From PWVB01 sp034676805 (lineage in GTDB: Bacteria; Chloroflexota; Anaerolineae; B4-G1; SLSP01), in the NCBI GenBank assembly GCA_034676805.1, contig JAXDDO010000003.1, forward strand, positions 62,001-126,000: DNA of 64,000 nucleotides, written 5' to 3'. The notes beneath the pieces were generated by a model that saw only the letters and a program-made list of their open reading frames with translations, was not told the origin of the DNA and did no database searches. Position 1 is the stretch's first letter. The number at the start of each line of letters is the position of its first letter. Below are positions 52,645 through 61,546 of this stretch, in pieces. The position numbers were made by a program, and so were the translations under genes.

Positions 52645-53949
52645 TCACGTGATGCGATCGTAGAAGAGCGGCAGGCGCTCAACCTGGGACTGGGAGATCT
52701 GTATGGCCTGCTTGATGCGAGCAACCGCTCGATCCTTGGTTTCCACGCTCGCCGCGTGGACCGTGAACAGCGGCTGATCCTGCTGGATGGCGTCCCCGAC
52801 CTGCACCTGCATCACCACCCCGACCCTATGGTCGATCGGGTCGCCCTTCTTCTCGCGTCCACCGCCAAGATCCACGACGGCCATCCCGATTTCGTCTGCC
52901 TCCATACCAGCAACGTATCCGCCTCTCGGTGCAGTTACAGACTCAATCACCGGCGCAACCGGAAACCGCTCAGGCTCATCGACATATCGCACATCGCCAC
53001 CTTGAGCAGCGATCAGGGCCCGGAACTTCTCCAGTGCCGCGCCGGTCTCGATCATCTCGGCGGCTCGCCGTATGCCCGACTCAAGGTCAGGCACCACGCC
53101 ACCCACGCGTAGAAGTTCCCCAGCGATGCGCAAGCAATGGTCAATCAGGTCGTGAGGACCGCCGCCGCGGAGCACCTCGAGCGATTCTCTGATCTCGAGG
53201 CCGTTGCCCACCGCACGTCCCAAGGGCTGATTCATGTCAGCGATGTGTGCCGCGACCCTGCGACCTACTGCGTGCCCGATGCGCACCATCGCCAGCGCCA
53301 GCGCGCGCGCCTCGTCCAGCGTGCGCATGAAGGCACCGGTACCCACCTTGACGTCCAGGACGATCGCGTCCGCACCGGCCGCAATCTTCTTGCTCATGAT
53401 TGAGCTCACGATCAGGGGCAGGCTTGGCACGGTGCCCGTCACGTCGCGGAGCGCATATAGCTTTCCGTCCGCAGGCGCCAGATTGGCAGACTGACCGGTC
53501 AGCACGATGCCGATGTCGCGCAATTGCGCCTTGAACTCCGCCACACTGAGGTCAACACGGTATCCCGGAATGGACTCCAGCTTGTCGAGGGTCCCCCCCG
53601 AGAAGCCAAGTCCTCTTCCCGACATCTTGCCGACCGGCAGGCCCGCTGCGGCCACCGCGGGCACGGCAACGAGGCTAACCTTATCCCCCACCCCACCGGT
53701 GGAGTGCTTGTCAACAACGATGTCAGCGACATCGCTCAGGTCCAGCGTCTCACCAGATCGAGCCATCGCCAGCGTGAGATAGCGCGTTTCGGAATCGGTC
53801 ATACCCCGCAACATCACCGCCATCAACAGAGCCGAGGCTTGGTAATCAGGGATCTCCCCCCGCACATAGCCATCGATGAAGAACCCAATCTCCTCACGGC
53901 TCAGTTCTTCACCATCGCGCTTTCGCTCAATGACCTCGACCATCCGCAT
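52645..53949 (-). CDS. Pyrimidine-nucleoside / thymidine phosphorylase
   Basis: 434-residue phosphorylase of the DeoA/Pdp family. N-terminal helical domain, phosphate/nucleoside site DKHSTGGVGDKVSL, signature MSGRGLGFSGGTLDKLES, and IMSKKIAAGADAIVLDVKVG. It cleaves pyrimidine nucleosides with phosphate to base and (deoxy)ribose-1-phosphate. GGAGG precedes ATG 53949. Located after degV (55-base gap) and before secG. DeoA and Pdp cannot be separated confidently. Confidence 0.93.
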   Translation of the reverse strand: MRMVEVIERKRDGEELSREEIGFFIDGYVRGEIPDYQASALLMAVMLRGMTDSETRYLTLAMARSGETLDLSDVADIVVDKHSTGGVGDKVSLVAVPAVAAAGLPVGKMSGRGLGFSGGTLDKLESIPGYRVDLSVAEFKAQLRDIGIVLTGQSANLAPADGKLYALRDVTGTVPSLPLIVSSIMSKKIAAGADAIVLDVKVGTGAFMRTLDEARALALAMVRIGHAVGRRVAAHIADMNQPLGRAVGNGLEIRESLEVLRGGGPHDLIDHCLRIAGELLRVGGVVPDLESGIRRAAEMIETGAALEKFRALIAAQGGDVRYVDEPERFPVAPVIESVTAPRGGYVAGMEADEIGMAVVDLGGGREKKGDPIDHRVGVVMQVQVGDAIQQDQPLFTVHAASVETKDRAVARIKQAIQISQSQVERLPLFYDRIT

Positions 53950-54004
53950 ACGCTTCCTCCAGTATGGCGAACCCAAGCATTACGAGTGCGCCCGACTCAC
54001 AACA

Positions 54005-54880
54005 CTATTCCGGTTCTGGGCTCGTATAGAAAGCCATGCCCAACGTGCCAGGCCCGCTGTGCGTGCCCACAACGGGCGTCAATGTACGGATATACACGCG
54101 TACTGGCTTGAGCCGATCCCATATCATCTGCACAAAGGAGTCCAGATCGGCGCCCGCCTCCGCCTGCATGACCCCCACATCCACGGGGCGCTGGCCCTGG
54201 AGCCGCTCCTCGGCGATCTCCAGCACCCGCCGCAGCGACTTACCACGACTGCGCGCCTTCTCCAGTGTATCGACACGCCCGTTCTCCAGTGTTAGCACCG
54301 GCTTGAGGTTCAGCGCCGAGCCCAGGAGACGCGCTGCCCCTCCGATACGCCCGCCCCGATGGAGGAACTCCAACGTATCGACGGCAAAGATGACGTGCTC
54401 ACGCTCGTAGCATTGCTTAGCGAGCGCCATGGCTTCCTCAAGCGTCTTGCCCGCTGCTGCGGCGCGAGCCGCTACCAGCACCTGCAGTCCCAGTCCCATC
54501 GATACGGAGCGTGAGTCCACAAGCTCAAGCCGGAGGTCCGGTCGAACCACTGCCAGTTCCTGCTTGGCCTGAACAGCAGACGCCAGCGTGCCGCTCATCT
54601 GTTCGGAGATGAACAAACCCAGAATCGCTTTGGTCGCGTAGGTCTCTGCCACCTCCTGGAAGAAGTCGATGAAGGCACCGGCCGAAGGTTGAGATGTCTT
54701 CGGGAAGTCCTTACGCTCGCGCAACCACCGGTAGAAGGTATCGCTATCCAGAGTCACGCCGTCAAGGTAGGATTCGCCGCCCCAGTGTACGTTTAGAGGG
54801 ATCACCGGGACGTCATGTTCCTCGGCCAGATCCGGCGACAGGTTGGACGTGCTGTCGGTCACCACCACAAAGTCTCGCAT
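54005..54880 (-). CDS. DegV family fatty-acid-binding protein
   Basis: 291-residue DegV protein. N terminus FVVVTDSTSNLSPDLAEE and KTSQPSAGAFIDFF bind the fatty-acid head group; GLFISEQMSGTLASA and FAVDTLEFLHRGGRIGG follow. FakB-type members present fatty acids to FakA kinase; no fakA is in the window. GAGGAG before ATG 54880 fixes the start; the longer frame to 55279 is not supported. Confidence 0.9.
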   Translation of the reverse strand: MRDFVVVTDSTSNLSPDLAEEHDVPVIPLNVHWGGESYLDGVTLDSDTFYRWLRERKDFPKTSQPSAGAFIDFFQEVAETYATKAILGLFISEQMSGTLASAVQAKQELAVVRPDLRLELVDSRSVSMGLGLQVLVAARAAAAGKTLEEAMALAKQCYEREHVIFAVDTLEFLHRGGRIGGAARLLGSALNLKPVLTLENGRVDTLEKARSRGKSLRRVLEIAEERLQGQRPVDVGVMQAEAGADLDSFVQMIWDRLKPVRVYIRTLTPVVGTHSGPGTLGMAFYTSPEPE

Positions 54881-55166
54881 GACACACTCCTCATAAGTTC
54901 CAGACCTGCAAAAAAGACCGCGAAATCGGAGCCAAGCGCTGCTCGCCATTCTACCGCAATCCCAGTCGCCTACAACCGCCGGCGCCGCGAGTAGCGACGT
55001 CGTCGCAGAGCCTGCATACAAGTTTGCCCCAAGTGTGGTAAAATAAGTGTGCTCTGGGTCAAAGTAATGAAAGATGATGTACAGGTTCGGGTTTCGGTCG
55101 CCGCTGTTCCGGCGGTAGTAGAATGTATACCAACCGCCAGCCTGCCATTGCGGGAGCCCGTGTGGG
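54881..55166. promoter_or_regulatory. Control region between degV and the response regulator
   Basis: About 285 bases without a gene. A possible -10 TAAAAT at 55039-55044 points right, which would give a leader of about 115 bases with a small hairpin (CGCCG/CGGCG near 55099-55114). No strong -35. No RNA family recognised. Confidence 0.4.
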
Positions 55167-55523
55167 ATGCCGAAGATCTTGATTGCAGATGACGATACAA
55201 CCATGCTTGGATTGCTCACCACGCTCATGGAGCTCGAGGGCAACCAAGTGGTCACCGTCACTCGTCCGGAAGACATCATCCCGGCTGTGCGGCGTGAGGG
55301 GCCAGCCCTGATATTGATGGACTATCATCTGGCGGGTGGCGACGCTATGGGCCCGCTAGTTGAGCTGAAACAGAGCGAAGACCTGAAACGGATACCGGTT
55401 GTCGTGACCTCAGGTATGGACCGCGAGACGGTGTGCCTTAGGGCGGGTGCTGAGAGCTTCCTCCTGAAGCCGTTTCGTCCTGCTCAATTGCTGGCGAAAA
55501 TACACGAGCTCTCGGAGCCATGA
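55167..55523 (+). CDS. Single-domain response regulator
   Basis: 118-residue receiver domain with no output domain. Acidic pocket Asp8-Asp10, phosphoacceptor Asp52 in LILMDYHL, Thr81 in VVVTSG and Lys101 in LLKPF are all present, so phosphorylation is likely. GGGAG upstream of ATG 55167. No kinase is adjacent; the nearest is at 30734. Such proteins act by protein contacts or as phosphate sinks. Followed 50 bases later by the PHP-AlbA_2 gene. Confidence 0.9.
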   Translation: MPKILIADDDTTMLGLLTTLMELEGNQVVTVTRPEDIIPAVRREGPALILMDYHLAGGDAMGPLVELKQSEDLKRIPVVVTSGMDRETVCLRAGAESFLLKPFRPAQLLAKIHELSEP

Positions 55524-55573
55524 GGTCGCCGCCTTGGACCGACCGTGCGAAAACGGAGGATAGAGTGGAGTAG

Positions 55574-57316
55574 ATGAGTAGAAGGAGACGTAGGACAAAG
55601 GCAGAACCCGGGGAACAGTGGTACAAGGTCGATCTGCACCTTCACACCCCGGCATCAGCAGATTACCAGGAAGAAAACGTCAAGTTCCTGGACATCCTGC
55701 GCGAGGCCGAGCGCAAGGATATTGACATCATTGCGTTCACTGACCACAATACCGTCGCGGGCTACCGCACGATGCAGAATGAGGTTGAGGGCCTGGAGCT
55801 GCTTGAGCGACTGGGAAGGCTTAGCAACTCAGAGCGGCAGCGGCTGACCGAGTACCGGAGGCTCTTCGAACGCGTATTGCTCCTCAAGGGCTTCGAGTTC
55901 ACGGCCACATTTGGGTTCCACATATTGGGCATTTTCGACCCCGACACGCCGCTGCGGGACTTGGAGTTCCTCCTCCTGAAGTTGAACATCCCGCCCGATC
56001 GACTCGACGAGGGCGCCACTGATGTCGGGGCGACCACTGACGTCATCAACGCTTACCAGTTGATCGACCGCGCCGGAGGCGTTGTGATTGCGGCTCACGC
56101 TAACTCGTCAAACGGCGTGGCACTGCACGGGATCCAGTTCGGTGGGCAGACGCGCATCGCGTTCACCCAGGACGAACACTTACATGCCCTTGAGGTCACC
56201 GACCTTGAGAAGAAGGGCCGGAACGCAACGGCATCTTTCTTTGACGGGTCGAAGCCCGAGTATCCCAGGCGCATGCGGTGTATCCAGGGATCGGATGCGC
56301 ATCGCCTAATTCGCCAGACAGACCGCTCGCGCAATTTAGGTGTTGGCGACCGCATTACTGAGGTGTTGCTCCCCAGCCGTTCATTCCAGGCCCTTCGGGA
56401 TGTCTTCCTGGGCGATGACTTCGCGCGCACGCGTCCCTATAGACCGCAGTCATTGCCGGTCGACTATGTCCAGGCGGCGCGCGACGAGGGCCCCAACATT
56501 GTGCAGGAGTTCCACGAGCGCTACAGCCGGCGCGGCGGATACCTCGATGCAATCATCGCGGACATCTGTGCCTTCGCCAACACGAACGGCGGAACCTTGT
56601 ATATCGGCGTTCCGGCTGACCCAAAGCGCCCGCCGACTGGCGTCGGGGCGTCACCCAATCGCGTCGTGAACCTGTTCAGACAGGAAGTTCAAGGACGCAT
56701 CACGCCGGAACTCCAGATCACCGTGGACGTGCAGGAGACTCAGGGCATCAAAGTTGTCCGGATTATCGTGCCACGCGGGACCCACCTTCCCTACGCTCTC
56801 GATGAGAGCAAGATCTTCATTCGCAGCGAGGCCGAGACGACCGAAGCAGTCCGCGATGAGATCGTCGAACTCACACGCAGGGGTCTGGGCGACGTGGTGG
56901 CAACGACGGAGGTCGAACCCGAGCGCGGTGAGCCCCTCAAGGAAAGCGAGCAGCCGGAACCGGGGGCAACCCTGCCACCGCCGCAGACCGGCGTGGAAAT
57001 CGCGGAAGTTACGGTGCGCAACAACACACGCTACTACACCATGCGTGACCTGCGCAACGGCAACCTGGTCTCCAACGTCACTCGTAAGTCGGCTCGGCAT
57101 CTATGGCGCTATGCCATCGAACAAGCTGAGTCCAACCCTGTGAACCCCAGTCAGGTGCGCTGGCAAGACACGATCGGGATCTGGAAGCAGCGCGAATACC
57201 GCAACCGAGTGCGTTGGGATCTCGTCCAGAAGGACGGCGATGGCCTGCGCGTCTACTACGGTGTGACTGAGGAAGGCATCCATGACGAGTGGGCGACGCT
57301 GGTCGGAGAGGAATGA
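55574..57316 (+). CDS. PHP domain - AlbA_2 (Schlafen-like) fusion protein
   Basis: 580-residue protein. PHP metal hydrolase domain about 16-285: DLHLHT (20-25), AFTDHNT (54-60), His175 in VIAAHANSS and QGSDAHRL (238-245), which supply the metal ligands. AlbA_2/Schlafen-like domain about 306-430: RRGGYLDAIIADICAFANTN and GGTLYIGVP. The C terminus (about 485-580) is basic and unassigned. The PHP part suggests phosphoester hydrolysis (nuclease or phosphatase); the AlbA_2 part suggests nucleic acid or ATP binding. No neighbour is a known defence gene. Function unknown. Confidence 0.8.
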   Translation: MSRRRRRTKAEPGEQWYKVDLHLHTPASADYQEENVKFLDILREAERKDIDIIAFTDHNTVAGYRTMQNEVEGLELLERLGRLSNSERQRLTEYRRLFERVLLLKGFEFTATFGFHILGIFDPDTPLRDLEFLLLKLNIPPDRLDEGATDVGATTDVINAYQLIDRAGGVVIAAHANSSNGVALHGIQFGGQTRIAFTQDEHLHALEVTDLEKKGRNATASFFDGSKPEYPRRMRCIQGSDAHRLIRQTDRSRNLGVGDRITEVLLPSRSFQALRDVFLGDDFARTRPYRPQSLPVDYVQAARDEGPNIVQEFHERYSRRGGYLDAIIADICAFANTNGGTLYIGVPADPKRPPTGVGASPNRVVNLFRQEVQGRITPELQITVDVQETQGIKVVRIIVPRGTHLPYALDESKIFIRSEAETTEAVRDEIVELTRRGLGDVVATTEVEPERGEPLKESEQPEPGATLPPPQTGVEIAEVTVRNNTRYYTMRDLRNGNLVSNVTRKSARHLWRYAIEQAESNPVNPSQVRWQDTIGIWKQREYRNRVRWDLVQKDGDGLRVYYGVTEEGIHDEWATLVGEE

Positions 57317-57320
57317 GATA

Positions 57321-57854
57321 GTGCCCGAAGCTCCGATTCGCGTTGCCGTGCTCACCGTGAGCGACCGCGCATCGCGTGGTGCCTATGAGGACAAGAGCGG
57401 TCCCGCGCTTGCGGACCTCGTTGAACGTGGACTGGGGGCACAGGTGGTTGTGACAGCCATCGTGCCGGACGAACGTGCAGCGATCGCCGGGAAGCTGCGC
57501 GCCTGGGCTGATGGCGACGTTGCTGATCTGGTGCTGACGACCGGTGGTACAGGTCTTGCGCCGCGCGATATCACGCCCGAAGCGACTGCCGACGTTCTCG
57601 AACGGCACGTCCCAGGTCTCAGTGAGGCGATGCGAACGGCCTCCAGGGCCATTACGCCCTTTGGGATGCTGTCGCGCGGACACGCAGGCACCCGTGGGCG
57701 GTGTCTCATTATCAACCTGCCGGGAAGTCCAAAGGGCGCAGTGGAGAATCTGCGTGTTGTGCTCCATGTGCTTCCCCACGCAGTAGCGCTGCTCAGGGAG
57801 GATAACTCCGTACACGCGGCCCACGACTTCTCGGACCGCCCGACCGCTGTATGA
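57321..57854 (+). CDS. mogA: MogA/MoaB-type molybdopterin adenylyltransferase
   Basis: 177-residue MoCF-binding protein: VLTVSDRASRGAYEDKSGPAL, VLTTGGTGLAPRDITPEAT and INLPGSPKGA are the signatures. It adenylates molybdopterin before metal insertion. GTG start at 57321 with GAGAGGAA upstream, five bases after the PHP gene, so they may be coupled. No other moa gene is in the window. MogA fits better than MoaB but they are close. Confidence 0.88.
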   Translation: MPEAPIRVAVLTVSDRASRGAYEDKSGPALADLVERGLGAQVVVTAIVPDERAAIAGKLRAWADGDVADLVLTTGGTGLAPRDITPEATADVLERHVPGLSEAMRTASRAITPFGMLSRGHAGTRGRCLIINLPGSPKGAVENLRVVLHVLPHAVALLREDNSVHAAHDFSDRPTAV

Positions 57855-57894
57855 ACCCACGCCCCACGCGAGAGCCAAGGAGGGCCACAACCCT

Positions 57895-59547
57895 ATGCGG
57901 ATCCTGACTGTAGGCGAGATTCAGAGCATTGAGCGCTCTGCCGACGCGTTGGGGCACACCTACGCGGCGATGATGGCCCTGGCGGGCAAGGGCGTCGCTG
58001 AAGCGATTAGGAGGCGCTTGCCCGTAGTTGGAAAGCGCATCCTCGTTCTTGTGGGCCCTGGCAACAACGGTGGCGATGGACTGGTTGCGGCTCGATGGCT
58101 ACAGGAGAGTGGCGCCGCCGTGACCGCGTACCTCTCGCGTACACGAGATCAAGATGAGGATGCCGTATACCGCGACGCTGTCACGTCTAACGTCCCGATC
58201 GTTAACGGCCCATCCGATGTGAATGCTAAGCGCCTGAGATCCCTCTTGGCGCAGACCGATGTGATCGTTGACGCGCTTCTGGGCACCGGCGCAACGCCTC
58301 CCCTGCGGGGCGCTATCGCCGACATCCTGAGCGTCGTTCACCAGGCAGTAGGCCAGCCTTCGCCCCAGACGCTGGTATCATTCCGATTGCCGCATCCCCA
58401 CCCCCCCCGCCCTTGTATCGTGGCAGTCGATGGACCATCGGGTCTGGACTTTGACACAGGTGAGGTCGATGCCAACACGCTTAGGGCAGATTTCACTGTG
58501 ACCTTCGCTGCCCCAAAGTGGGGACATTTGCGCTTTCCCGGCGCTGCCAGGGTCGGCGATCTAGTTGTCGCGGACATCGGCATTCCGGACAGTGTTGAGA
58601 TTCCAGTAGGTCCCGAGCTTGCCACACCGAATCAGACCGGTGCATGGCTCCCTCCCCGTCCGATGGATGCGCATAAGGGCACGTTTGGGAAGGCAATGAT
58701 CGTCGCGGGCTCGTCCAACTACACCGGCGCGGCAATCCTCGCCGCCATCGCTGCTGTTCGCGCCGGCACCGGCCTCGTGACCCTGGCGCTGCCGGGCACA
58801 CTCCACAGCGCCGTAGTGGCGGCGATCCCCGAGGCGACCTACCTGCTACTCCCGCACGCACTGGGGGTCGTCAATGAGCATGCGGTACCGGTGCTGATGG
58901 AGGCCGTGTATGGCTACTCAGCGATGCTAGTCGGTCCCGGCCTCGGGCACACACCGGAAACCCGGGCGTTTCTCACACGTCTGCTGGGTATTGACGGGCC
59001 TGCGCGCACGGCTGGCTTTCTGCGCTCCGAGCCAACGAGCGTGGCAAGCACAAAGCTCCCCCCTCTCGTCGTCGACGCTGACGGGCTGAACATCTTGAGC
59101 GAGATCCCCAATTGGCCGGCGCATCTGCCGACCGGCACAATACTCACACCTCACCCTGGCGAGATGGCGCGCCTGACCGGTGTCGAGACGAGCGAGATAC
59201 AGGACAACCGCCTCGACATAGCGCAGGAGTGGGCACAGCGCTGGCAGCAGGTCGTCGTCCTGAAGGGCGCCTTCACAATCATTGCCTCCCCCGAGCATGA
59301 GCCGGTCCTCCTGCCTTTTGCCAATCCTGGCCTGAGCTCCGCGGGGACGGGAGACGTCCTGGCCGGAACGATCGTGGCGCTACGAGCCCAGGGGCTTGAG
59401 CCGTTCAGATCAGCCGTAGCGGGTGCCTATCTGCACGGATTGGCGGGCGAGATCGCGACCCGGCGACGGGGAGCAGCCGGCACGGCAGCGAGTGATGTGG
59501 CTCTAGCTCTCGCCGCAGCCTGGCAGCAACTCACGGCCACCGGGTAG
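57895..59547 (+). CDS. nnr: Bifunctional NAD(P)H-hydrate repair enzyme
   Basis: 550-residue fusion: epimerase domain about 1-215 (ILVLVGPGNNGGDGLVAA, DALLGTG, VDGPSGLDFDTGE) and ADP-dependent dehydratase domain about 230-550 (GPGLGHTPETR, VDADGLNIL, ILTPHPGEMARLTG, SSAGTGDVLAG). It repairs hydrated NADH/NADPH. Fused forms are usual in bacteria. AAGGAGG lies upstream, 12 bases from the ATG. Follows mogA by 40 bases. Confidence 0.95.
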   Translation: MRILTVGEIQSIERSADALGHTYAAMMALAGKGVAEAIRRRLPVVGKRILVLVGPGNNGGDGLVAARWLQESGAAVTAYLSRTRDQDEDAVYRDAVTSNVPIVNGPSDVNAKRLRSLLAQTDVIVDALLGTGATPPLRGAIADILSVVHQAVGQPSPQTLVSFRLPHPHPPRPCIVAVDGPSGLDFDTGEVDANTLRADFTVTFAAPKWGHLRFPGAARVGDLVVADIGIPDSVEIPVGPELATPNQTGAWLPPRPMDAHKGTFGKAMIVAGSSNYTGAAILAAIAAVRAGTGLVTLALPGTLHSAVVAAIPEATYLLLPHALGVVNEHAVPVLMEAVYGYSAMLVGPGLGHTPETRAFLTRLLGIDGPARTAGFLRSEPTSVASTKLPPLVVDADGLNILSEIPNWPAHLPTGTILTPHPGEMARLTGVETSEIQDNRLDIAQEWAQRWQQVVVLKGAFTIIASPEHEPVLLPFANPGLSSAGTGDVLAGTIVALRAQGLEPFRSAVAGAYLHGLAGEIATRRRGAAGTAASDVALALAAAWQQLTATG

Positions 59548-59566
59548 CCAACTCCCTTGCGACGAA

Positions 59567-59597
59567 CACCCGCTCGGCCAGTAAGGTCGAGCGGGTG
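59567..59597. terminator. Hairpin between nnr and the flavodiiron gene
   Basis: 10-bp stem CACCCGCTCG (59567-59576) and CGAGCGGGTG (59588-59597) with an 11-nt loop, between convergent stops at 59547 and 59631. No T tract. Confidence 0.6.
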
Positions 59598-59630
59598 CGG
59601 TATAGATCCTATGGCAAGCAGATGCTGCGC

Positions 59631-60842
59631 TCAGGGATGTGGCGTCTCTCCCGTCAACCCCAGAGCGAAGCGATAGCCCAGTTCCTCGCCCTTCGCTAGC
59701 TCGCTGTGCGTCGGGCCGCCCTGGAACTCCCAAGCCTCGGTCAGCTCCCAGTTCAGATCCTCGGCACGCTTGGTAATTTCGCGGCGCGCGCCGCCACTCC
59801 AACCGAAGCTGCCGAAGTAGGCCAACTTGCGGTCACGGATTCGCTTGCGCGCGGCGATATCCAGCACGTGCGCCATGGGCGGGAACAGCTCGCCCTCGTA
59901 GGTTGGAGCGCCGACCAAGACACCACTGCGCGTGTAGAGCGAGGGCAAGATGTAGCTCGCGTGGATGTGCCGGACGTCATAGATATCGAGCTGCACTCCC
60001 GCCTTCGCAACACCCGCTGCCACGGCTTCCACCATCTCCTCGGTGTTCCCATACATCGTGCCGTAGAGCAGCGTCACACCGACCTCGGGGCCCTCTAGCG
60101 CGTAGTTCGCCCACTTCGCATACAGGTCCACGATCCGCGTCGGAGACTTACGCCATATAAGGCCGTGTGATGGCGCCACCACATCGATGCGCACGTCTGC
60201 AAGCTTCTCGATGGCCCGCACAACGGGCCGGGCGAACAGGGCCACAATGTTCGCGTAATACCGCAGCGCCTGCTCCTCGTAGAAGCTCAGATCGCGACAT
60301 TGATCATCGAATACCGCGCCCTGCAACGCGCCGTAGCTTCCGAAAGCGTCGCAGGAGAAGAGCACGCGCTGCGAGACTTCGTAGGTCATCATCGTCTCCG
60401 GCCAGTGCACCATTGGCGTCATGAAGAACTGCAATGTGTGCGTCCCGAGCTCCAGAGTCTCGCCATCGGTAACCACGTGGATACCATCCGATATCTGGTA
60501 GTAGTGCGCCAACATCTCCTCAGCGCGCTTGGTGCAGAGGATGATCGCCTCGGGGGCAATACGTCGGAGCGCCCGGATCACACCGGTGTGATCCGGCTCC
60601 ATGTGGTTGATCACGATGTAGTCAAGGTCTGCAGGGTCGACGACCTCAGCAATCTGATCGAGCAGAGCGTTGCTCTTGATGTCTTTGGCCAGATCGATCA
60701 GGGCGTTCTTCTCATCCTTGATCACATATGCGTTATAGGACACCCCTTCACTTGTGATCGGCCACAGACCCTCGAACAGATCGGTCGTTCTGTCATTCAC
60801 GCCAATCCAGTAGACACCCGCCTTCACCTGTACAGCCGTCAT
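59631..60842 (-). CDS. Flavodiiron protein (FprA family)
   Basis: 403-residue A-type flavoprotein: metallo-beta-lactamase-like diiron domain with His80, Glu82, Asp84 and His85 in VINHMEPDHTG, then MVHWPETMMTY and SCDAFGSYG; flavodoxin domain from about 255 with LLYGTMYGNTEEMVEA binding FMN. It reduces O2 to water or NO to N2O in the cytoplasm, protecting anaerobic or microaerobic metabolism. No rubredoxin gene is adjacent. A single-gene transcript. Confidence 0.95.
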   Translation of the reverse strand: MTAVQVKAGVYWIGVNDRTTDLFEGLWPITSEGVSYNAYVIKDEKNALIDLAKDIKSNALLDQIAEVVDPADLDYIVINHMEPDHTGVIRALRRIAPEAIILCTKRAEEMLAHYYQISDGIHVVTDGETLELGTHTLQFFMTPMVHWPETMMTYEVSQRVLFSCDAFGSYGALQGAVFDDQCRDLSFYEEQALRYYANIVALFARPVVRAIEKLADVRIDVVAPSHGLIWRKSPTRIVDLYAKWANYALEGPEVGVTLLYGTMYGNTEEMVEAVAAGVAKAGVQLDIYDVRHIHASYILPSLYTRSGVLVGAPTYEGELFPPMAHVLDIAARKRIRDRKLAYFGSFGWSGGARREITKRAEDLNWELTEAWEFQGGPTHSELAKGEELGYRFALGLTGETPHP

Positions 60843-60955
60843 GCGCCACCTCCCATCGAACCCAGATCCTTCATACTAGCGTATCTCAAACAGGTACAAC
60901 TATTATGGTACAGCAGGCATCGCTGTCAACGCATCCAGCCGGCCCGAGTCAATGA

Positions 60956-61393
60956 TCAGTGGTTCGGCGCCGTGGTCAGGAGTGCGATACCCGCGATGGT
61001 CAGCGCCATGCCGACCGCTGTCTGCCAGGTCAGACGCTCCGTCCGGAAAACAAGCCCCATGATGGCGCTGAACAGCGGCGAGGTGAAGGCGATGGGCATA
61101 ACTTGGCTCAACGAACTGGCGCCGCGCAGCGCAGCATAGAAGGACAGCATGCCCACTGAGCCTGCCACGATGCCGCCGCCGATGACCATCATCAGAAGGG
61201 CCTTGGTTCCAGCCTGTGGAATCGTCTTCCATTGCGGAAAGCTTACCGCACCCAGAATCACGAACGCAATCGCAGTTCGGATTGTGATGCCCACCTGTGG
61301 CGAAAGATTGCCGGCGTGCAAGCCACGCTTCTCGAAGAAGCCGCCGGCGCCCCAGGCAATCGCCGTGATCAGCGCCAGTACCTGTGGTTTCAT
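60956..61393 (-). CDS. Small EamA/DMT superfamily transporter
   Basis: 145-residue membrane protein with about five helices, half the usual ten-helix EamA, as in the single-EamA-domain subgroup that works as dimers. The pattern FEKRGLHAGNLSPQVGITIRT and a C-terminal VGMALTIAGIALL helix fit. GGAGG before ATG 61393 rejects the longer start. Substrate unknown. Confidence 0.8.
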   Translation of the reverse strand: MKPQVLALITAIAWGAGGFFEKRGLHAGNLSPQVGITIRTAIAFVILGAVSFPQWKTIPQAGTKALLMMVIGGGIVAGSVGMLSFYAALRGASSLSQVMPIAFTSPLFSAIMGLVFRTERLTWQTAVGMALTIAGIALLTTAPNH

Positions 61394-61444
61394 GTCAGAC
61401 CTCCACAAACGTGTCAGAATGGAGCGCATCAAGTACAGACATAA

Positions 61445-61466
61445 GCCCGCCTCCGCAGAGGCGGGC
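61445..61466 (-). terminator. Terminator between the lipoprotein and EamA genes
   Basis: 9-bp stem GCCCGCCTC (61445-61453) and GAGGCGGGC (61458-61466) with a CGCA loop; minus-strand continuation TTATG. A further GC palindrome CCCGCATGCGGG is at 61526-61537. Confidence 0.55.
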
Positions 61467-61546
61467 CAGAGCACACAGCAAGCCTATAGCGCTGCCTCGG
61501 GCGCCGTCTGCTATAGATACAGCGGCCCGCATGCGGGTCCGCAACG

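Noticed and set aside
54881..55279. N-terminal extension of the DegV frame
   Set aside because: Crosses the start of the response regulator gene and has no DegV similarity; ATG 54880 has a good ribosome site.
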